A DNA stretch of 64,000 nt from Psychrobacter sp. P2G3 (GCF_001593285.1 NZ_CP012529.1:2604001-2668000), one strand, 5' to 3'; positions 17,286 to 26,045 are shown, counted from the first letter of the stretch. The notes: generated from the letters alone by a model not told the origin. Program-made: numbers and translations.

Positions 17286-18608
17286 TCAATCACCAGAACT
17301 TGGCCAACGAGGGTGATAGTCATCGACTACGAAAAGATGGGTATGGCGTATCCCGTTGGATGTAGGAGATCCAGTGGCATGAGCATGACCTTCTGGTAGG
17401 TTAGAATGTTCGTGTTCAATCTCTGTTAAATCAATAGATGGCCATACTCTTAAAGCCGCCCAGACGGCTAGCGCCGCCGCACAGCCTAGTACTGCAAAAG
17501 CTACGGTCATACTATAGCGAACACCTAACCAACCAGCTAACGGATAAAATACTAACCAACTGACATGGGACAAGGCAAACTGAGCGGCAAACAATGCAGG
17601 ACGATCTTCCTGATGTGAGGATCGCCATAACAAGCGCCCAGAAGGTGTCTGAGCAGCAGAATAACCCAAACCTAGCACAAACCATAAGGCCATGAGCGAG
17701 TTTTGTCCTATCATCAATGTACCAGCGAACATACCAACAACCAACAATCCCACGCCGCTCAACATGACCCTACGGTCTGTCAGCTTACTTAGTAAGCTTG
17801 GCAAAGCCAATGCAGCAATCATAGAACCTGCACCAAAGCTCGCCAATGCTAATGCGACTGCACTCTGAGTTAGTCCCATGCCACCCTGAATGATCACCAC
17901 TGTATTCACAAAAACCATAGACGCTGCGGCAGAAACGGCAACATTGACAGCGAGTAATCCGCGCAGTCGAGGTGTGGCTAAATAGATTCGAATACCGCGC
18001 GTGGTTCTATCGTAAATGCTACGACGCTCTGGCACAGCATGCGCTGGTAGCACCACCGACACTACCAATATGGCAGAGGCTAAAAAACCCAGCACCGTAC
18101 CCGTAAACAAATTGTGAAAGCTCATTACTGTCAGTAGTGCCGCCGCTAACATGGGACTGACCAGACTTTCCATATCGTACGCAAGGCGTGAGAGTGATAA
18201 AGCTTTTGTATAGTCCGCTTCATCAGGTAGAACATCAGGAATGGTGGCTTGAAAAGTAGGCGTGAAAGCCGCTGAGGCGGCTTGCAACACGAAGATTAGT
18301 ACGTAAACTTCCCAGATTTGAGAAACAAACGGCAAAAGCAGGGCTACACCTGCTCTTATCACATCCAGCGTTACCAACATCGTGCGTTTGGGCAACCGTT
18401 CGGCAAAGGCTGCTGCAATGGGTGCGACACCAACATAGGCAATCATCTTGATGGCCAATGCGGTTCCCATAACGACCCCAGCATTATTCCCAGCCAAATC
18501 AAATGCTAGCAATCCTAACGCCACGGTAGCTAGACCAGTACCAATCAGAGCAATCACTTGCGCGGCAAACAAGTGGCGATAGGTTCGATTCACAAAGATA
18601 CTAAGCAT
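17286..18608 (-). CDS. nreB: MFS metal exporter, NreB/NrsD-like
   Basis: A 440-residue major facilitator protein with about twelve membrane segments. After the last helix (near residue 395) comes a hydrophilic tail rich in His (EIEHEHSN, GHAHATG, IRHTHLF, DDYHPRW). A His-rich cytoplasmic tail on an MFS pump is the hallmark of the nickel exporters NreB and NrsD. It follows a metal-sensor gene with a 30-bp gap, so the two form an operon, like nreA-nreB. Likely role: nickel (perhaps cobalt) efflux across the inner membrane. GAGGCATCGG precedes the ATG. Confidence 0.78.
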   Translation of the reverse strand: MLSIFVNRTYRHLFAAQVIALIGTGLATVALGLLAFDLAGNNAGVVMGTALAIKMIAYVGVAPIAAAFAERLPKRTMLVTLDVIRAGVALLLPFVSQIWEVYVLIFVLQAASAAFTPTFQATIPDVLPDEADYTKALSLSRLAYDMESLVSPMLAAALLTVMSFHNLFTGTVLGFLASAILVVSVVLPAHAVPERRSIYDRTTRGIRIYLATPRLRGLLAVNVAVSAAASMVFVNTVVIIQGGMGLTQSAVALALASFGAGSMIAALALPSLLSKLTDRRVMLSGVGLLVVGMFAGTLMIGQNSLMALWFVLGLGYSAAQTPSGRLLWRSSHQEDRPALFAAQFALSHVSWLVFYPLAGWLGVRYSMTVAFAVLGCAAALAVWAALRVWPSIDLTEIEHEHSNLPEGHAHATGSPTSNGIRHTHLFVVDDYHPRWPSSGD

Positions 18609-18638
18609 CCGATGCCTCTTTATTTCAGCCGGTTGACC

Positions 18639-18917
18639 TTATAGATAACGGGTTATTTCCTTAAACTCATCTATAGAGTCCTGCTGGTTTTTATCAACAG
18701 ACCCTAATAAGTCTTCAAGGCAATGATCCAAGTGGTCTTGAATTAAAACTTTTTTAGCTTGATGAATCGCATTTTCTACAGCCTGCAACTGCTGCGCTAC
18801 ATCAAGACAGGTTCGACCCTCTACCAACATTTCTATCGTACTACTCAGATGACCATTCGCTTTTTTAAGGCGTGTGATAACGGCTGGATGAGAAGCGTGT
18901 ATGTGCGGTTTTTTCAT
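18639..18917 (-). CDS. CsoR/RcnR family metal-sensing repressor, InrS-like metal site
   Basis: A 92-residue all-helical DUF156 repressor. Counting from the ATG, candidate ligands are His5, Cys37, His62 and Cys66. The spacings 32, 25 and 4 equal those of the nickel sensor InrS (His21, Cys53, His78, Cys82); RcnR has His in the last place and CsoR lacks the first His. The protein is thus probably a nickel sensor that releases DNA on metal binding. It is first in a leftward operon with the NreB-like pump and divergent from a HupE/UreJ gene, with two palindromes between. GGAAGGAC precedes the ATG. Copper or formaldehyde sensing is less likely. Confidence 0.85.
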   Translation of the reverse strand: MKKPHIHASHPAVITRLKKANGHLSSTIEMLVEGRTCLDVAQQLQAVENAIHQAKKVLIQDHLDHCLEDLLGSVDKNQQDSIDEFKEITRYL

Positions 18918-18938
18918 AATGATAGTGTCCTTCCTCTA

Positions 18939-18956
18939 GGGAATATGATTATTCCC
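18939..18956. promoter_or_regulatory. Palindrome next to the metal-sensor start
   Basis: GGGAATA and TATTCCC form a perfect inverted repeat with a 4-bp spacer, 22 bp upstream of the sensor start codon. It shares a CTAGGG flank with the second site 30 bp away and is a candidate repressor site or hairpin. Confidence 0.45.
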
Positions 18957-18985
18957 GATAAAAACCTAAGTTTTTTTATTGACAG

Positions 18986-19004
18986 TATCCCCCCCTAGGG
19001 GATA
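18986..19004. promoter_or_regulatory. Candidate RcnR/InrS-type operator
   Basis: TATC, a run of C, then TAGGGGATA: a GC-tract palindrome inside AT-rich sequence (seven C on the left, four G on the right). RcnR and InrS bind G/C tracts flanked by AT-rich inverted repeats, so this fits the sensor encoded alongside. It lies between the divergent sensor and hupE promoters. Confidence 0.6.
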
Positions 19005-19177
19005 ATATTTTACTCCTTAATTACTCCATTTGCATTCAAAAATTTCATGATTTACGTGTCAATCTGTAAGAAAGTACTTAGTGATGCAAGTCATGATTAC
19101 TTTATCGATTGAGGTCAAAATTTTTTATTGTATTACATCATGCCGTGTATCCATTATTTCACACCATAGGATTCTTA

Positions 19178-19915
19178 ATGCACAGCTATGTTCATAATAG
19201 GCCAACAAGCTCGCCATGGGCGACTTGGCAAACCCGTCTGCTATTACTCTCGGTACTGCTTTTCTATGTCCTTATTGGCAGCAATGAAGCTTTGGCTCAC
19301 GCTGTAACAGCGGGCGATAAAGGATATATTCAGGAGATTTCAGGGGTCAATATTTTACCCTTTATGTACTTGGGCGCTAAGCACATGATAACGGGGTATG
19401 ACCACATCCTGTTTCTCTTCGGGGTCATCTTCTTTCTTTACCGCATGAAGCACATTGGCATCTATGTGAGCTTATTTGCATTAGGTCATTCCACCACGAT
19501 GATCTTAGGCGTGTATTTCAACATCGGTATGAACAGTTATCTGATTGATGCAATTATTGGTCTCTCTGTTGTTTACAAAGCCTTAGACAACATTGGTGCT
19601 TTTCAGCGATGGTTCGGGTATCAACCAAATACCAAAATAGCAGTGCTTATATTTGGTCTTTTCCACGGCTTTGGGTTATCAACTAAACTTCTTGAATACG
19701 ATATGTCACCTAACGGTTTACTGCCTAACCTACTCGCATTTAACGTGGGTGTGGAAATTGGGCAACTACTGGCTCTAGCAATCATATTAATCGGCATGAG
19801 CTATTGGCGCCGTACGCTAAGTTTCATACGTAACGCCTATACCGCCAACGTTGCCATGATGAGCGCAGGATTTATTTTAGTGGGCATGCAACTCACTGGC
19901 TATTTAACGTCTTAA
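19178..19915 (+). CDS. HupE/UreJ family membrane protein
   Basis: About 245 residues from the ATG at 19178; an upstream TTG frame from 19109 is less likely. An N-terminal signal or anchor segment ends in NEALAHA. Six or seven membrane segments follow, with motifs GAKHMITGYDHILFLFGV, ALGHSTTMILGV and GLFHGFGLSTKL rich in His/Asp, typical of HupE/UreJ_2 proteins proposed to pass nickel or cobalt. It is divergent from the metal sensor and followed 19 bp later by an anchor protein. Uptake versus export cannot be decided from sequence, which is interesting beside an efflux pump. Confidence 0.85.
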   Translation: MHSYVHNRPTSSPWATWQTRLLLLSVLLFYVLIGSNEALAHAVTAGDKGYIQEISGVNILPFMYLGAKHMITGYDHILFLFGVIFFLYRMKHIGIYVSLFALGHSTTMILGVYFNIGMNSYLIDAIIGLSVVYKALDNIGAFQRWFGYQPNTKIAVLIFGLFHGFGLSTKLLEYDMSPNGLLPNLLAFNVGVEIGQLLALAIILIGMSYWRRTLSFIRNAYTANVAMMSAGFILVGMQLTGYLTS

Positions 19916-19934
19916 TAACCCAAGGATTTCCAAT

Positions 19935-20573
19935 ATGTATAACAGTGATACTCCTTTACAGGCTGAACTTCCCTCTTCAAAGCAGCTTATGAAATCTACT
20001 ATTCTGGCTGCAATTGCAGCCATAGTTCTTTTATTTACAGTGGTTCTCCCAGCTGAATATGGCATCGACCCAATTGGGGTTGGCAACCTACTTCGTTTGA
20101 CAGAAATGGGGCAAGTTAAGCAGCAATTAGCAGAAGAAGCGGCCGCCGATGCTGCTGGTTTACTAGCAACTGATACACTGACGTCCGAAACAGTAGATAT
20201 TGATAATGTGACTGAGCAAGCGATGAGTGCCACACTTGCTGACACTGCTGTCGCTAGTGGGCAATGGCGTGATGAAATTCCCTTCACCTTGACTTCAGGT
20301 GAAGGATTAGAAATTAAGATGAAAATGGATTCAGGCGATAAGACTGAATACTCTTGGGTCGTGACTGGCGGTAAGGTTAACTTTGATACTCATGGTGATG
20401 CATCAGGCAAAGCCATCATTTATGAAAAAGGTCGCGGGGTTGCCGCTGATGAAGGCGTTCTAGAAGCTGCGTTTACAGGTAATCATGGCTGGTTTTGGCG
20501 CAATCGCGGCGAATCGGATGTTCAAGTTGTTTTGCGTACCCGTGGTGATTACAGCACTATTAAAACGATGTAA
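19935..20573 (+). CDS. Membrane-anchored protein, partner of HupE/UreJ-like protein
   Basis: A 212-residue protein with one transmembrane anchor (residues 18-38, TILAAIAAIVLLFTVVLPAE) and a long hydrophilic outer part. The outer part has an acidic Ala-rich coil (60-95) and a beta-rich domain ending in HGWFWRNRGESDVQVVLRTRG. I recognise it as the transmembrane anchor protein that commonly follows HupE-type genes; its function is unknown. AAGGA precedes the ATG and the gap to hupE is only 19 bp, so they form one operon. Co-function in metal handling is an inference. Confidence 0.7.
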   Translation: MYNSDTPLQAELPSSKQLMKSTILAAIAAIVLLFTVVLPAEYGIDPIGVGNLLRLTEMGQVKQQLAEEAAADAAGLLATDTLTSETVDIDNVTEQAMSATLADTAVASGQWRDEIPFTLTSGEGLEIKMKMDSGDKTEYSWVVTGGKVNFDTHGDASGKAIIYEKGRGVAADEGVLEAAFTGNHGWFWRNRGESDVQVVLRTRGDYSTIKTM

Positions 20574-20658
20574 AAGAAGTAGCGGTTAGTTCTTGCCGCT
20601 ACTACCTGATTAGAAACAGAGCTATCTCACTAATCTTAGAGTAACAAGCTAAACAAAC

Positions 20659-20713
20659 CCAATCCTCGCATTAGAACACAAGCGGTCTAATACGAAAACT
20701 CATTTAGGATTGG
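20659..20713. repeat. Nested imperfect hairpin
   Basis: CCAATCCT (20659-20666) pairs with AGGATTGG (20706-20713), enclosing ATTAGA/TCTAAT (20670-20675 and 20686-20691). It sits about 85 bp after the anchor-protein stop and may act as a weak terminator or processing site. It lacks the core sites of an integron attC. Confidence 0.4.
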
Positions 20714-20792
20714 ATAGCGATGTATATACTTCTAGAAGTTATTGAAGATGTGATCTATGAGAGAAGCACAAAAGGATGTAGTCACAGCCGTA

Positions 20793-21182
20793 TCAAAACC
20801 TAGTAGCTTTTACAAGCCATTCCACCAACTCAAGGGCAGGAGCCTCACTCAAACATTGCGGACAATTAAGATAGATCATTACGCAGTCATTCAGATCGGT
20901 TAGCATATGTAGTAACAACCCCAAACCAATTATTTTATAAGGCTTTGGTAAAAATAGCATAGCCGCATATACTGCCATTGCATAGTAAGTGTGCAGCGGA
21001 TGAAAGTTAATACTACAACGATTGGGTGAAAAAATAGGAGTGGCCAGCAAATGATCTAAATCTACTAGCATAGTGGCCAATAAGATTAAATATACCCGTT
21101 TATAGTCGTCACGAAAAAACATATAGGCGATGAACAATGGCATACCAAAGTGTAGAAAATAATGGATAGCGGTTTGAATCAT
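20793..21182 (-). CDS. DUF6122-type small membrane protein
   Basis: About 129 residues from the ATG at 21182; the longer frame from 21284 has no ribosome site. It begins MIQTAIHYFLHFGMPLFIAY and contains TMLVDLDHLLATPIFSPNRC followed by INFHPLHTYYAM, with a His/Asp pattern resembling metal-dependent membrane hydrolases. About four hydrophobic segments. The family is of unknown function. A pair of Cys (NCPQC) lies near the C-terminus. It converges with the anchor-protein gene. Confidence 0.7.
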   Translation of the reverse strand: MIQTAIHYFLHFGMPLFIAYMFFRDDYKRVYLILLATMLVDLDHLLATPIFSPNRCSINFHPLHTYYAMAVYAAMLFLPKPYKIIGLGLLLHMLTDLNDCVMIYLNCPQCLSEAPALELVEWLVKATRF

Positions 21183-21496
21183 TGTTTTTCCAATTCGAGA
21201 TAGTTTGTAGTGGCACAACAATGCTTGATAAAGCCTAAGATATTTTTGTCTTTCGAATGCATATGAGGTATATGCATCATACACTTACTTTCCTATTGTT
21301 GAATTTTTCCAAAAAATCACTGGTTGATATTAAGGTATAGCCGTAAATAGGTGGGTTCTTATAATTGATAATGAGGAGATTGGTACGCATGGTCATTCAT
21401 TTTTTAATTTAATGATCTCCCATGTGCATGCATGAGTAGTTGAATTAAGAGTGACCAAAGTGAAAGCAGCTATCAATTTTGACTGACGATCTCACT

Positions 21497-22525
21497 TCAT
21501 TTTAAAACTTGGAACAAATGAAAAGGCTTTGTGCTATCAGCAAGTTGAAACAGTAATGGAGTTATATCAGCTTTTCTAAGATTAATTTTTTTAGCAATAT
21601 CATCTAGACTTATTCCTTCTGAATTTAGTTCATTGGTTATCGTGTTGAGTACTTGAGAGGTCTCTCTATTCATAGGATGAGGCTCTGACTTGCGATAGTT
21701 ATACTTTGCAATTGCTGGACAAAGCACTCTTGTATAAATCCATTCGCTTATGAACCCTAGTTTATGCATTCTATATGCCAGTGCTACTAAAGATACACCA
21801 AACACTTTTTTCAGCTCAATAAGATTGTTTAAAGTAGGGTTTACATGTTTATATTCCATTAATGCAACTTCGGGCATTAAAAACGCAGACGCAAACTCAT
21901 CTGCACCTCTTTCAACTGCTTTAGAATCTAAATCTTGATCAAGCGATTTGCCGAAACTTTCAGACATTTTCATGCTGTAGATATCTCTAACCAAATGACC
22001 TAACTCGTGACATGCATCAAACCTGCTTCTCTCCATAGTTTTTTGGTTGTTCAGAAAGATAAAAGGCTGGTCATCATACCAAACGCTAAAAGCATCAATA
22101 TATTCCGATTTTACAAAAATCGAAAAAATACGTATACCTTTCGACTCTAACAGAGCAATTAAGCTTCCAATAGGTTTATCGCCTAAACCCCAGTCATAAC
22201 GAAGCGTATTAGCCGCTTCTTCAAACCAATCATTAAGCATAAAACCGGTTATGCCATAAGTTAGGGCTTCGGCTTTGACTTTCTTGGTCATTCTAGAACG
22301 AGATCTAAAACTAACGCTATGTTCATCAATGATTGGTAAATCACTGCCTTTAAAAAAATCGATAGGCAAGCTTAGTACCCTTGAAAGATCAACTAAATTA
22401 GGCTCAGTATTTCCATTTAGATAATTTGTTAATGTTCTAGGAGTAATACTTAGCTTTTCCGCCAGTTCGGCTTTGCTCACAGCCCGCCTATCGATTGCAA
22501 ACTGTAATCGATTTGGATTAAACAT
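21497..22525 (-). CDS. XRE-family regulator fused to ImmA/IrrE metallopeptidase
   Basis: A 342-residue fusion. Residues 1-60 form an XRE helix-turn-helix (VSKAELAEKLSITPRTLTNYLNGNTEP). The ImmA/IrrE peptidase domain follows with the zinc motif HELGH near residue 170 and a downstream Glu-rich helix (AVERGADEFASAFLMPE). Such proteins cleave or displace a partner repressor, often in mobile elements or toxin-antitoxin-like loci. The C-terminal 60 residues (DIAKKINLRKADITPLLFQL) look like a second HTH. It is divergent from an isochorismatase-like gene, with an 18-bp perfect inverted repeat between them. The partner is unknown. Confidence 0.88.
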   Translation of the reverse strand: MFNPNRLQFAIDRRAVSKAELAEKLSITPRTLTNYLNGNTEPNLVDLSRVLSLPIDFFKGSDLPIIDEHSVSFRSRSRMTKKVKAEALTYGITGFMLNDWFEEAANTLRYDWGLGDKPIGSLIALLESKGIRIFSIFVKSEYIDAFSVWYDDQPFIFLNNQKTMERSRFDACHELGHLVRDIYSMKMSESFGKSLDQDLDSKAVERGADEFASAFLMPEVALMEYKHVNPTLNNLIELKKVFGVSLVALAYRMHKLGFISEWIYTRVLCPAIAKYNYRKSEPHPMNRETSQVLNTITNELNSEGISLDDIAKKINLRKADITPLLFQLADSTKPFHLFQVLK

Positions 22526-22594
22526 ATATTAGCTTATAGGAGCAATCGGCTATTTTGGAGGTCTAATTACCACTAGTGAAAATTATATTTTATA

Positions 22595-22635
22595 ACCTGA
22601 TTCGTAAGAAAAACTGGTTTTCTTACGAATCAGGT
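22595..22635. promoter_or_regulatory. 18-bp perfect inverted repeat between divergent genes
   Basis: ACCTGATTCGTAAGAAAA (22595-22612) is followed after a 5-nt loop by its exact complement (22618-22635). It sits 70 bp upstream of the XRE-ImmA gene and about 94 bp upstream of the hydrolase start. No T-tract follows on the plus strand. It is a strong candidate operator, or a leader hairpin. Confidence 0.6.
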
Positions 22636-22728
22636 GCTAGATTGAGATAGGACATTATTGTACTTAAAAGCTTATCAGCTCCAATGTTCTGGATTCTCAA
22701 AAGTTTCATATTAGACAAGGATAAAATT

Positions 22729-23448
22729 ATGAAAAGTACAGAATGGCAAGTAATTAGTGCTGCAAAGGAAGCTGGGATTCCGGATCCCGGATTTGAAATT
22801 GATAAGAATACTGCCATAGTAATAACCGATCCGCAGAATGATTTTTTGCGAGAAGATGGGGTGGCTTGGCCTATTGTAAAAGAAAGTGTTAAAGAGAATA
22901 ATACAATAGAGAACATGTCTACCGTCTTTAGGCTAGCCAGAGAAAAAGGAATGAAGGTATTCATATCACCCCATTATTTTTTTCCGACAGATAAGGAATG
23001 GAAGTTTGGTGGTGCTCTTGAGGAGTTTATGCATTCCAAAGAGATGTATAAACGCAAAGGGCGGTTGGATATGGAAGGCTTTGAAGACTCTGGGGCCGAT
23101 TTTCTCGAGGAATTTAAGCAATACCTTGAAGGAGAAAATATTATTCTTTGTAACCCTCATAAATTGTATAGCCCAAAGAATACAGACCTTAGCCTGCAAC
23201 TTAGAAAGTATAAGATAGAAAAAGTACTAATGGCCGGAATGTCTACAAATTTATGTGTAGAATCCCATACTCGGAATCTTCTTGAAGAAGGATTTGAAGT
23301 AGGAGTGATTGCAGATGCCAGTGGGAGTGCTAAGTTACCGGGACTAGATACTTTTCAAGGAGCTTTAATGAATTTGAGAATGATTACCAGCCATGTATTT
23401 ACCACAGAAGAATTTGAGGAAGCTTTAAAAGCTGCAAGGCTTTCCTGA
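22729..23448 (+). CDS. Isochorismatase-like cysteine hydrolase
   Basis: About 239 residues from the ATG at 22729 with AAGG nine bases upstream; a longer frame from 22684 is less likely. It has the isochorismatase-fold triad: Asp in VITDPQNDFL, Lys in the NPHKLYSP region, and Cys in GMSTNLCVESHTRNLLEEG. The family includes nicotinamidases, carbamoylsarcosine amidases and isochorismatases; the exact substrate cannot be told. The insert FFPTDKEWKFGGALEEFMH and the AIVITDPQND start resemble cysteine hydrolases of unassigned role. It faces the XRE-ImmA gene across the perfect palindrome. Confidence 0.82.
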   Translation: MKSTEWQVISAAKEAGIPDPGFEIDKNTAIVITDPQNDFLREDGVAWPIVKESVKENNTIENMSTVFRLAREKGMKVFISPHYFFPTDKEWKFGGALEEFMHSKEMYKRKGRLDMEGFEDSGADFLEEFKQYLEGENIILCNPHKLYSPKNTDLSLQLRKYKIEKVLMAGMSTNLCVESHTRNLLEEGFEVGVIADASGSAKLPGLDTFQGALMNLRMITSHVFTTEEFEEALKAARLS

Positions 23449-23751
23449 TTAACCAAAATGGTAATCATCCCAACCATAAGACACTTATGAAATAGAACTA
23501 GGCTGCGTGGTTTAGTGTCTGCAGAAATGTTGAGAATTAACTTCGTATTGCTCTAATCTACTTTCCTCTTGAGCAACTTGCTAATGAAGATGGCAGTAAT
23601 ATCTGTAAAATTAGCCCTGATATGTCTCCGGTTAATTTTCTGTAATGGCGAGCGGTACAACGAAAACGCTGCACTGGACAGCAATGTAGAGTAGTATCAT
23701 TGCCATTCGGTGCAGTGCTGCCGTGTTAGATATCTCCGTACTACTCGTGCT
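23449..23751. other. Intergenic, nothing recognised
   Basis: About 300 bp between the convergent hydrolase genes. I see no reading frame with family similarity and no clear terminator. Confidence 0.3.
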
Positions 23752-24573
23752 TTAACTAAGAAATTGATTGATGTGTTCACCAATTTCATCAGGCTTCTCG
23801 TCAATTAACCAATGAGCAACATCTTTGATCCAGACAAGATTGGCATTTGGAATCGCTTCCACCAGTTTTGGCGCGTATTCCGGTTTCTGAAAGGGGTCTT
23901 TATCACCCCATATAATGAGTGTCTCATGTGGAAGGTTGCTAAGTTCGTCAGCAATGGCTTGAGTATATTCTTTATTCAACCGTCTAAGGTTGCGAAAAAA
24001 AGCCCGCTTACCCTCTTCAGTCGACCAAGGTTCAAGATAGAGCTCAATAAGCTCATCAGTCATGACGCTCTTATCGTATACACCTTTTGGCATAAAGCCT
24101 CGCATCATACTCAAAAAGTCCTCAAGACTCATCTCCGACTCAGCGCCAGGTTCCTGTAATGGCTCAAACTCTGGGATAGGCCACGAATCGAAACAGATAC
24201 TATCTATCAAAACGAGCTTTCTAACTTTCTCTGGATAATTGACTGCTATCAACTGAGCAATACCCCCACCAATATCATGTCCAATAATATCTGCTTGCCG
24301 CGCACCTAGAACGTCCATGAGCTTTACAATCATGTTGCTCTGAGCATTAATGGACACATCCGCGCTTTTCGGTTTCGCAGATCGACCATAATTGAGAAGG
24401 TCGGGGGCGATGACGCGATGTGTTTTTGCAAGTTGTGGAATAATATCTCGCCACATGAGGCTATTGGTTGGAATACCGTGCAGCAAAATTAATGGACTAC
24501 CTGAGCCCTGTTCCAAAAATGCAATCTTATGCCCATCAATGTACGTATGGTTTTCTGTTATTTGAGTATTCAT
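23752..24573 (-). CDS. Alpha/beta hydrolase with Asp nucleophile (haloalkane dehalogenase/epoxide hydrolase-like)
   Basis: A 273-residue alpha/beta hydrolase. The oxyanion HG motif is in LILLHGIPTNSLMW (near residue 33), the nucleophile elbow is GHDIGGG near residue 98 with Asp rather than Ser, and the catalytic His is in VAHWLIDEKP near residue 254. An Asp nucleophile is the sign of haloalkane dehalogenases, fluoroacetate dehalogenases and epoxide hydrolases. The cap domain spans about 130-215. The substrate is unknown. The ATG has a good AGGAAAA site. No partner gene is obvious nearby. Confidence 0.8.
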   Translation of the reverse strand: MNTQITENHTYIDGHKIAFLEQGSGSPLILLHGIPTNSLMWRDIIPQLAKTHRVIAPDLLNYGRSAKPKSADVSINAQSNMIVKLMDVLGARQADIIGHDIGGGIAQLIAVNYPEKVRKLVLIDSICFDSWPIPEFEPLQEPGAESEMSLEDFLSMMRGFMPKGVYDKSVMTDELIELYLEPWSTEEGKRAFFRNLRRLNKEYTQAIADELSNLPHETLIIWGDKDPFQKPEYAPKLVEAIPNANLVWIKDVAHWLIDEKPDEIGEHINQFLS

Positions 24574-25068
24574 ATCATTTTCCTAAAAATGAAAATCGAT
24601 GATCATGAGACCATTCTATGAAAAAGAGAAACAGATTTATTTTTCAGCTAAGATGAGCTAGAAAGGCAATAACTGACCGCAACGTTACAATAGTGATTAT
24701 TTCATGAAGTGATTCTTCAGGAAGTTTGCGGTCTCAGTGGTCAATGACAACATAGCTATCAAAAATAGCACCAACTGTGTACGGTCTTACATTCATAAGA
24801 AGCTTAGTCTCGCCTCACTAATGTCCTTCGCATTCAGACAACAGCCTAATACAGTGGCTTTATTGGAATAACGTGACTTTATCAAATAATGTCATATTGA
24901 AGTTAGGCAAACAAATCTGACGAAATTGATTTAATAATACATCAATAACAAAAGTATTATGGCCTCAGCCGTTATTGGTTTGTATCTCTATCGTTATTGG
25001 TTTGTTGAAAGATCCAAGTAATCTATAATATTCTGGGTGTCTAACGCCATCGAAAGAAAGTGTTACCT
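24574..25068. other. Gene-free stretch upstream of a LysE pseudogene
   Basis: About 500 bp without a gene. A 14-bp direct repeat (CGTTATTGGTTTGT at 24970-24983 and 24992-25005, period 22 bp) lies about 65 bp upstream of the pseudogene and may be a relic of its regulation. Confidence 0.35.
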
Positions 25069-25572
25069 ATGTTTGGTATTGAGAACTATGTAGGACTTAT
25101 CGTGGCTGCCATTTTGTTAACCTAATTCTAGACACAGATAGTATGTATCTCATCACACGTAGTATTTCACAAGGCAGGAAAGCTGGATTTTATTCTTTTT
25201 TGGGCATTAATCAGGCATTTTAGTACATACTTTATTGGCTTCGCTAGGTTTACCAGTATTACTAGCCAAATCCCCAACGGCATTTATGCTAGTGAAATAT
25301 ATCTGCGCAAGTCACTTATGTTATCTAAGCTTTAAGATGATAACGAGCAAAAAGGAGTCTTTAATAGCAAACAGCTTGCAGGAAGATAGAAATTGCGCAA
25401 ACCTCAGTTTCAAGTCTTTAAAGGCTTGTTAAATATACAAGCAAGGTGTATTAACCAATGTTTTCATTCCAAAAGCTTAAGAAAAAATCTATTATTTAAA
25501 ACTGTTTTAAGTAAAATAAGTGGGATTGTATTCCTTGCGTTAGGCATTAAATTAATGGCTAAAAGGGCTTAA
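25069..25572 (+). pseudogene. Decayed LysE/RhtB family amino-acid exporter
   Basis: Fragments of a LysE-type exporter lie in order in different frames. They read MFGIENYVGLIVAAILLT, then MYLITRSISQGRKAGFYSFL, then VHTLLASLGLPVLLAKSP followed by LVKYICASHLCYLSFKMIT, and a final GIVFLALGIKLMAKRA just before a stop. At least two frameshifts, a stop directly after the first fragment, and missing central parts (for example around 25130 and 25400-25520) show the gene is dead. The original would have been about 200 residues. Confidence 0.8.
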
Positions 25573-26045
25573 AAAAATATGCTTAAGTCGTAAAACCCTA
25601 GGTATTAACAATATTTCCTGTCATATTTTGTGTTCTTCTAATGAAATTTTATTTTTGAGAGTGTACCCCAAAGGAATCAGTCTGCTGCATCTGTAAATAC
25701 ATTTATAGACTACTCAGAATAGACCGTTATCATGGAATCACTTGTATTAGACTGTTGAGCTAATGATGTGTATTAGAGCTTATTTGAGCAAGTCTACTAA
25801 AGATTAATCAATGGACTCTGCCGTTAGGTTGCCTGATTAAAAAATCCTAAGTTAATATCTACGAATTTGATAGCAAGGGTCAATAATTATAGGTTTCTAT
25901 TTTTTTAACTATTGATTTTGATAATTAATATGTATGCTTAAAAAATATCTTGACTATATTCCTCTCCCATTTCAATCTAAACTATCAAAAGTACGTGTAG
26001 CATAGGTTGAGAGTGAAAACATCGAATCCCTTGAAATCAGGAATA
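25573..26045. other. Gene-free stretch with dispersed repeat copy 2
   Basis: About 470 AT-rich bases without a gene. The only structure I can support is the second copy of the 70-bp repeat at 25894-25963. The sequence around 25830-25870 has weak similarity to 27240-27290, next to the DUF305 remnant. Confidence 0.4.
25894..25963. repeat. Dispersed 70-bp repeat, copy 2
   Basis: Matches 16793-16862 at roughly 84% without gaps, in the same orientation. The copies are 9.1 kb apart within the island. Confidence 0.6.

Noticed and set aside
20659-20713. Nested hairpin considered as an integron attC site
   Set aside because: The GTTRRRY and RYYYAAC core sites are missing and no cassette array or integrase is present.
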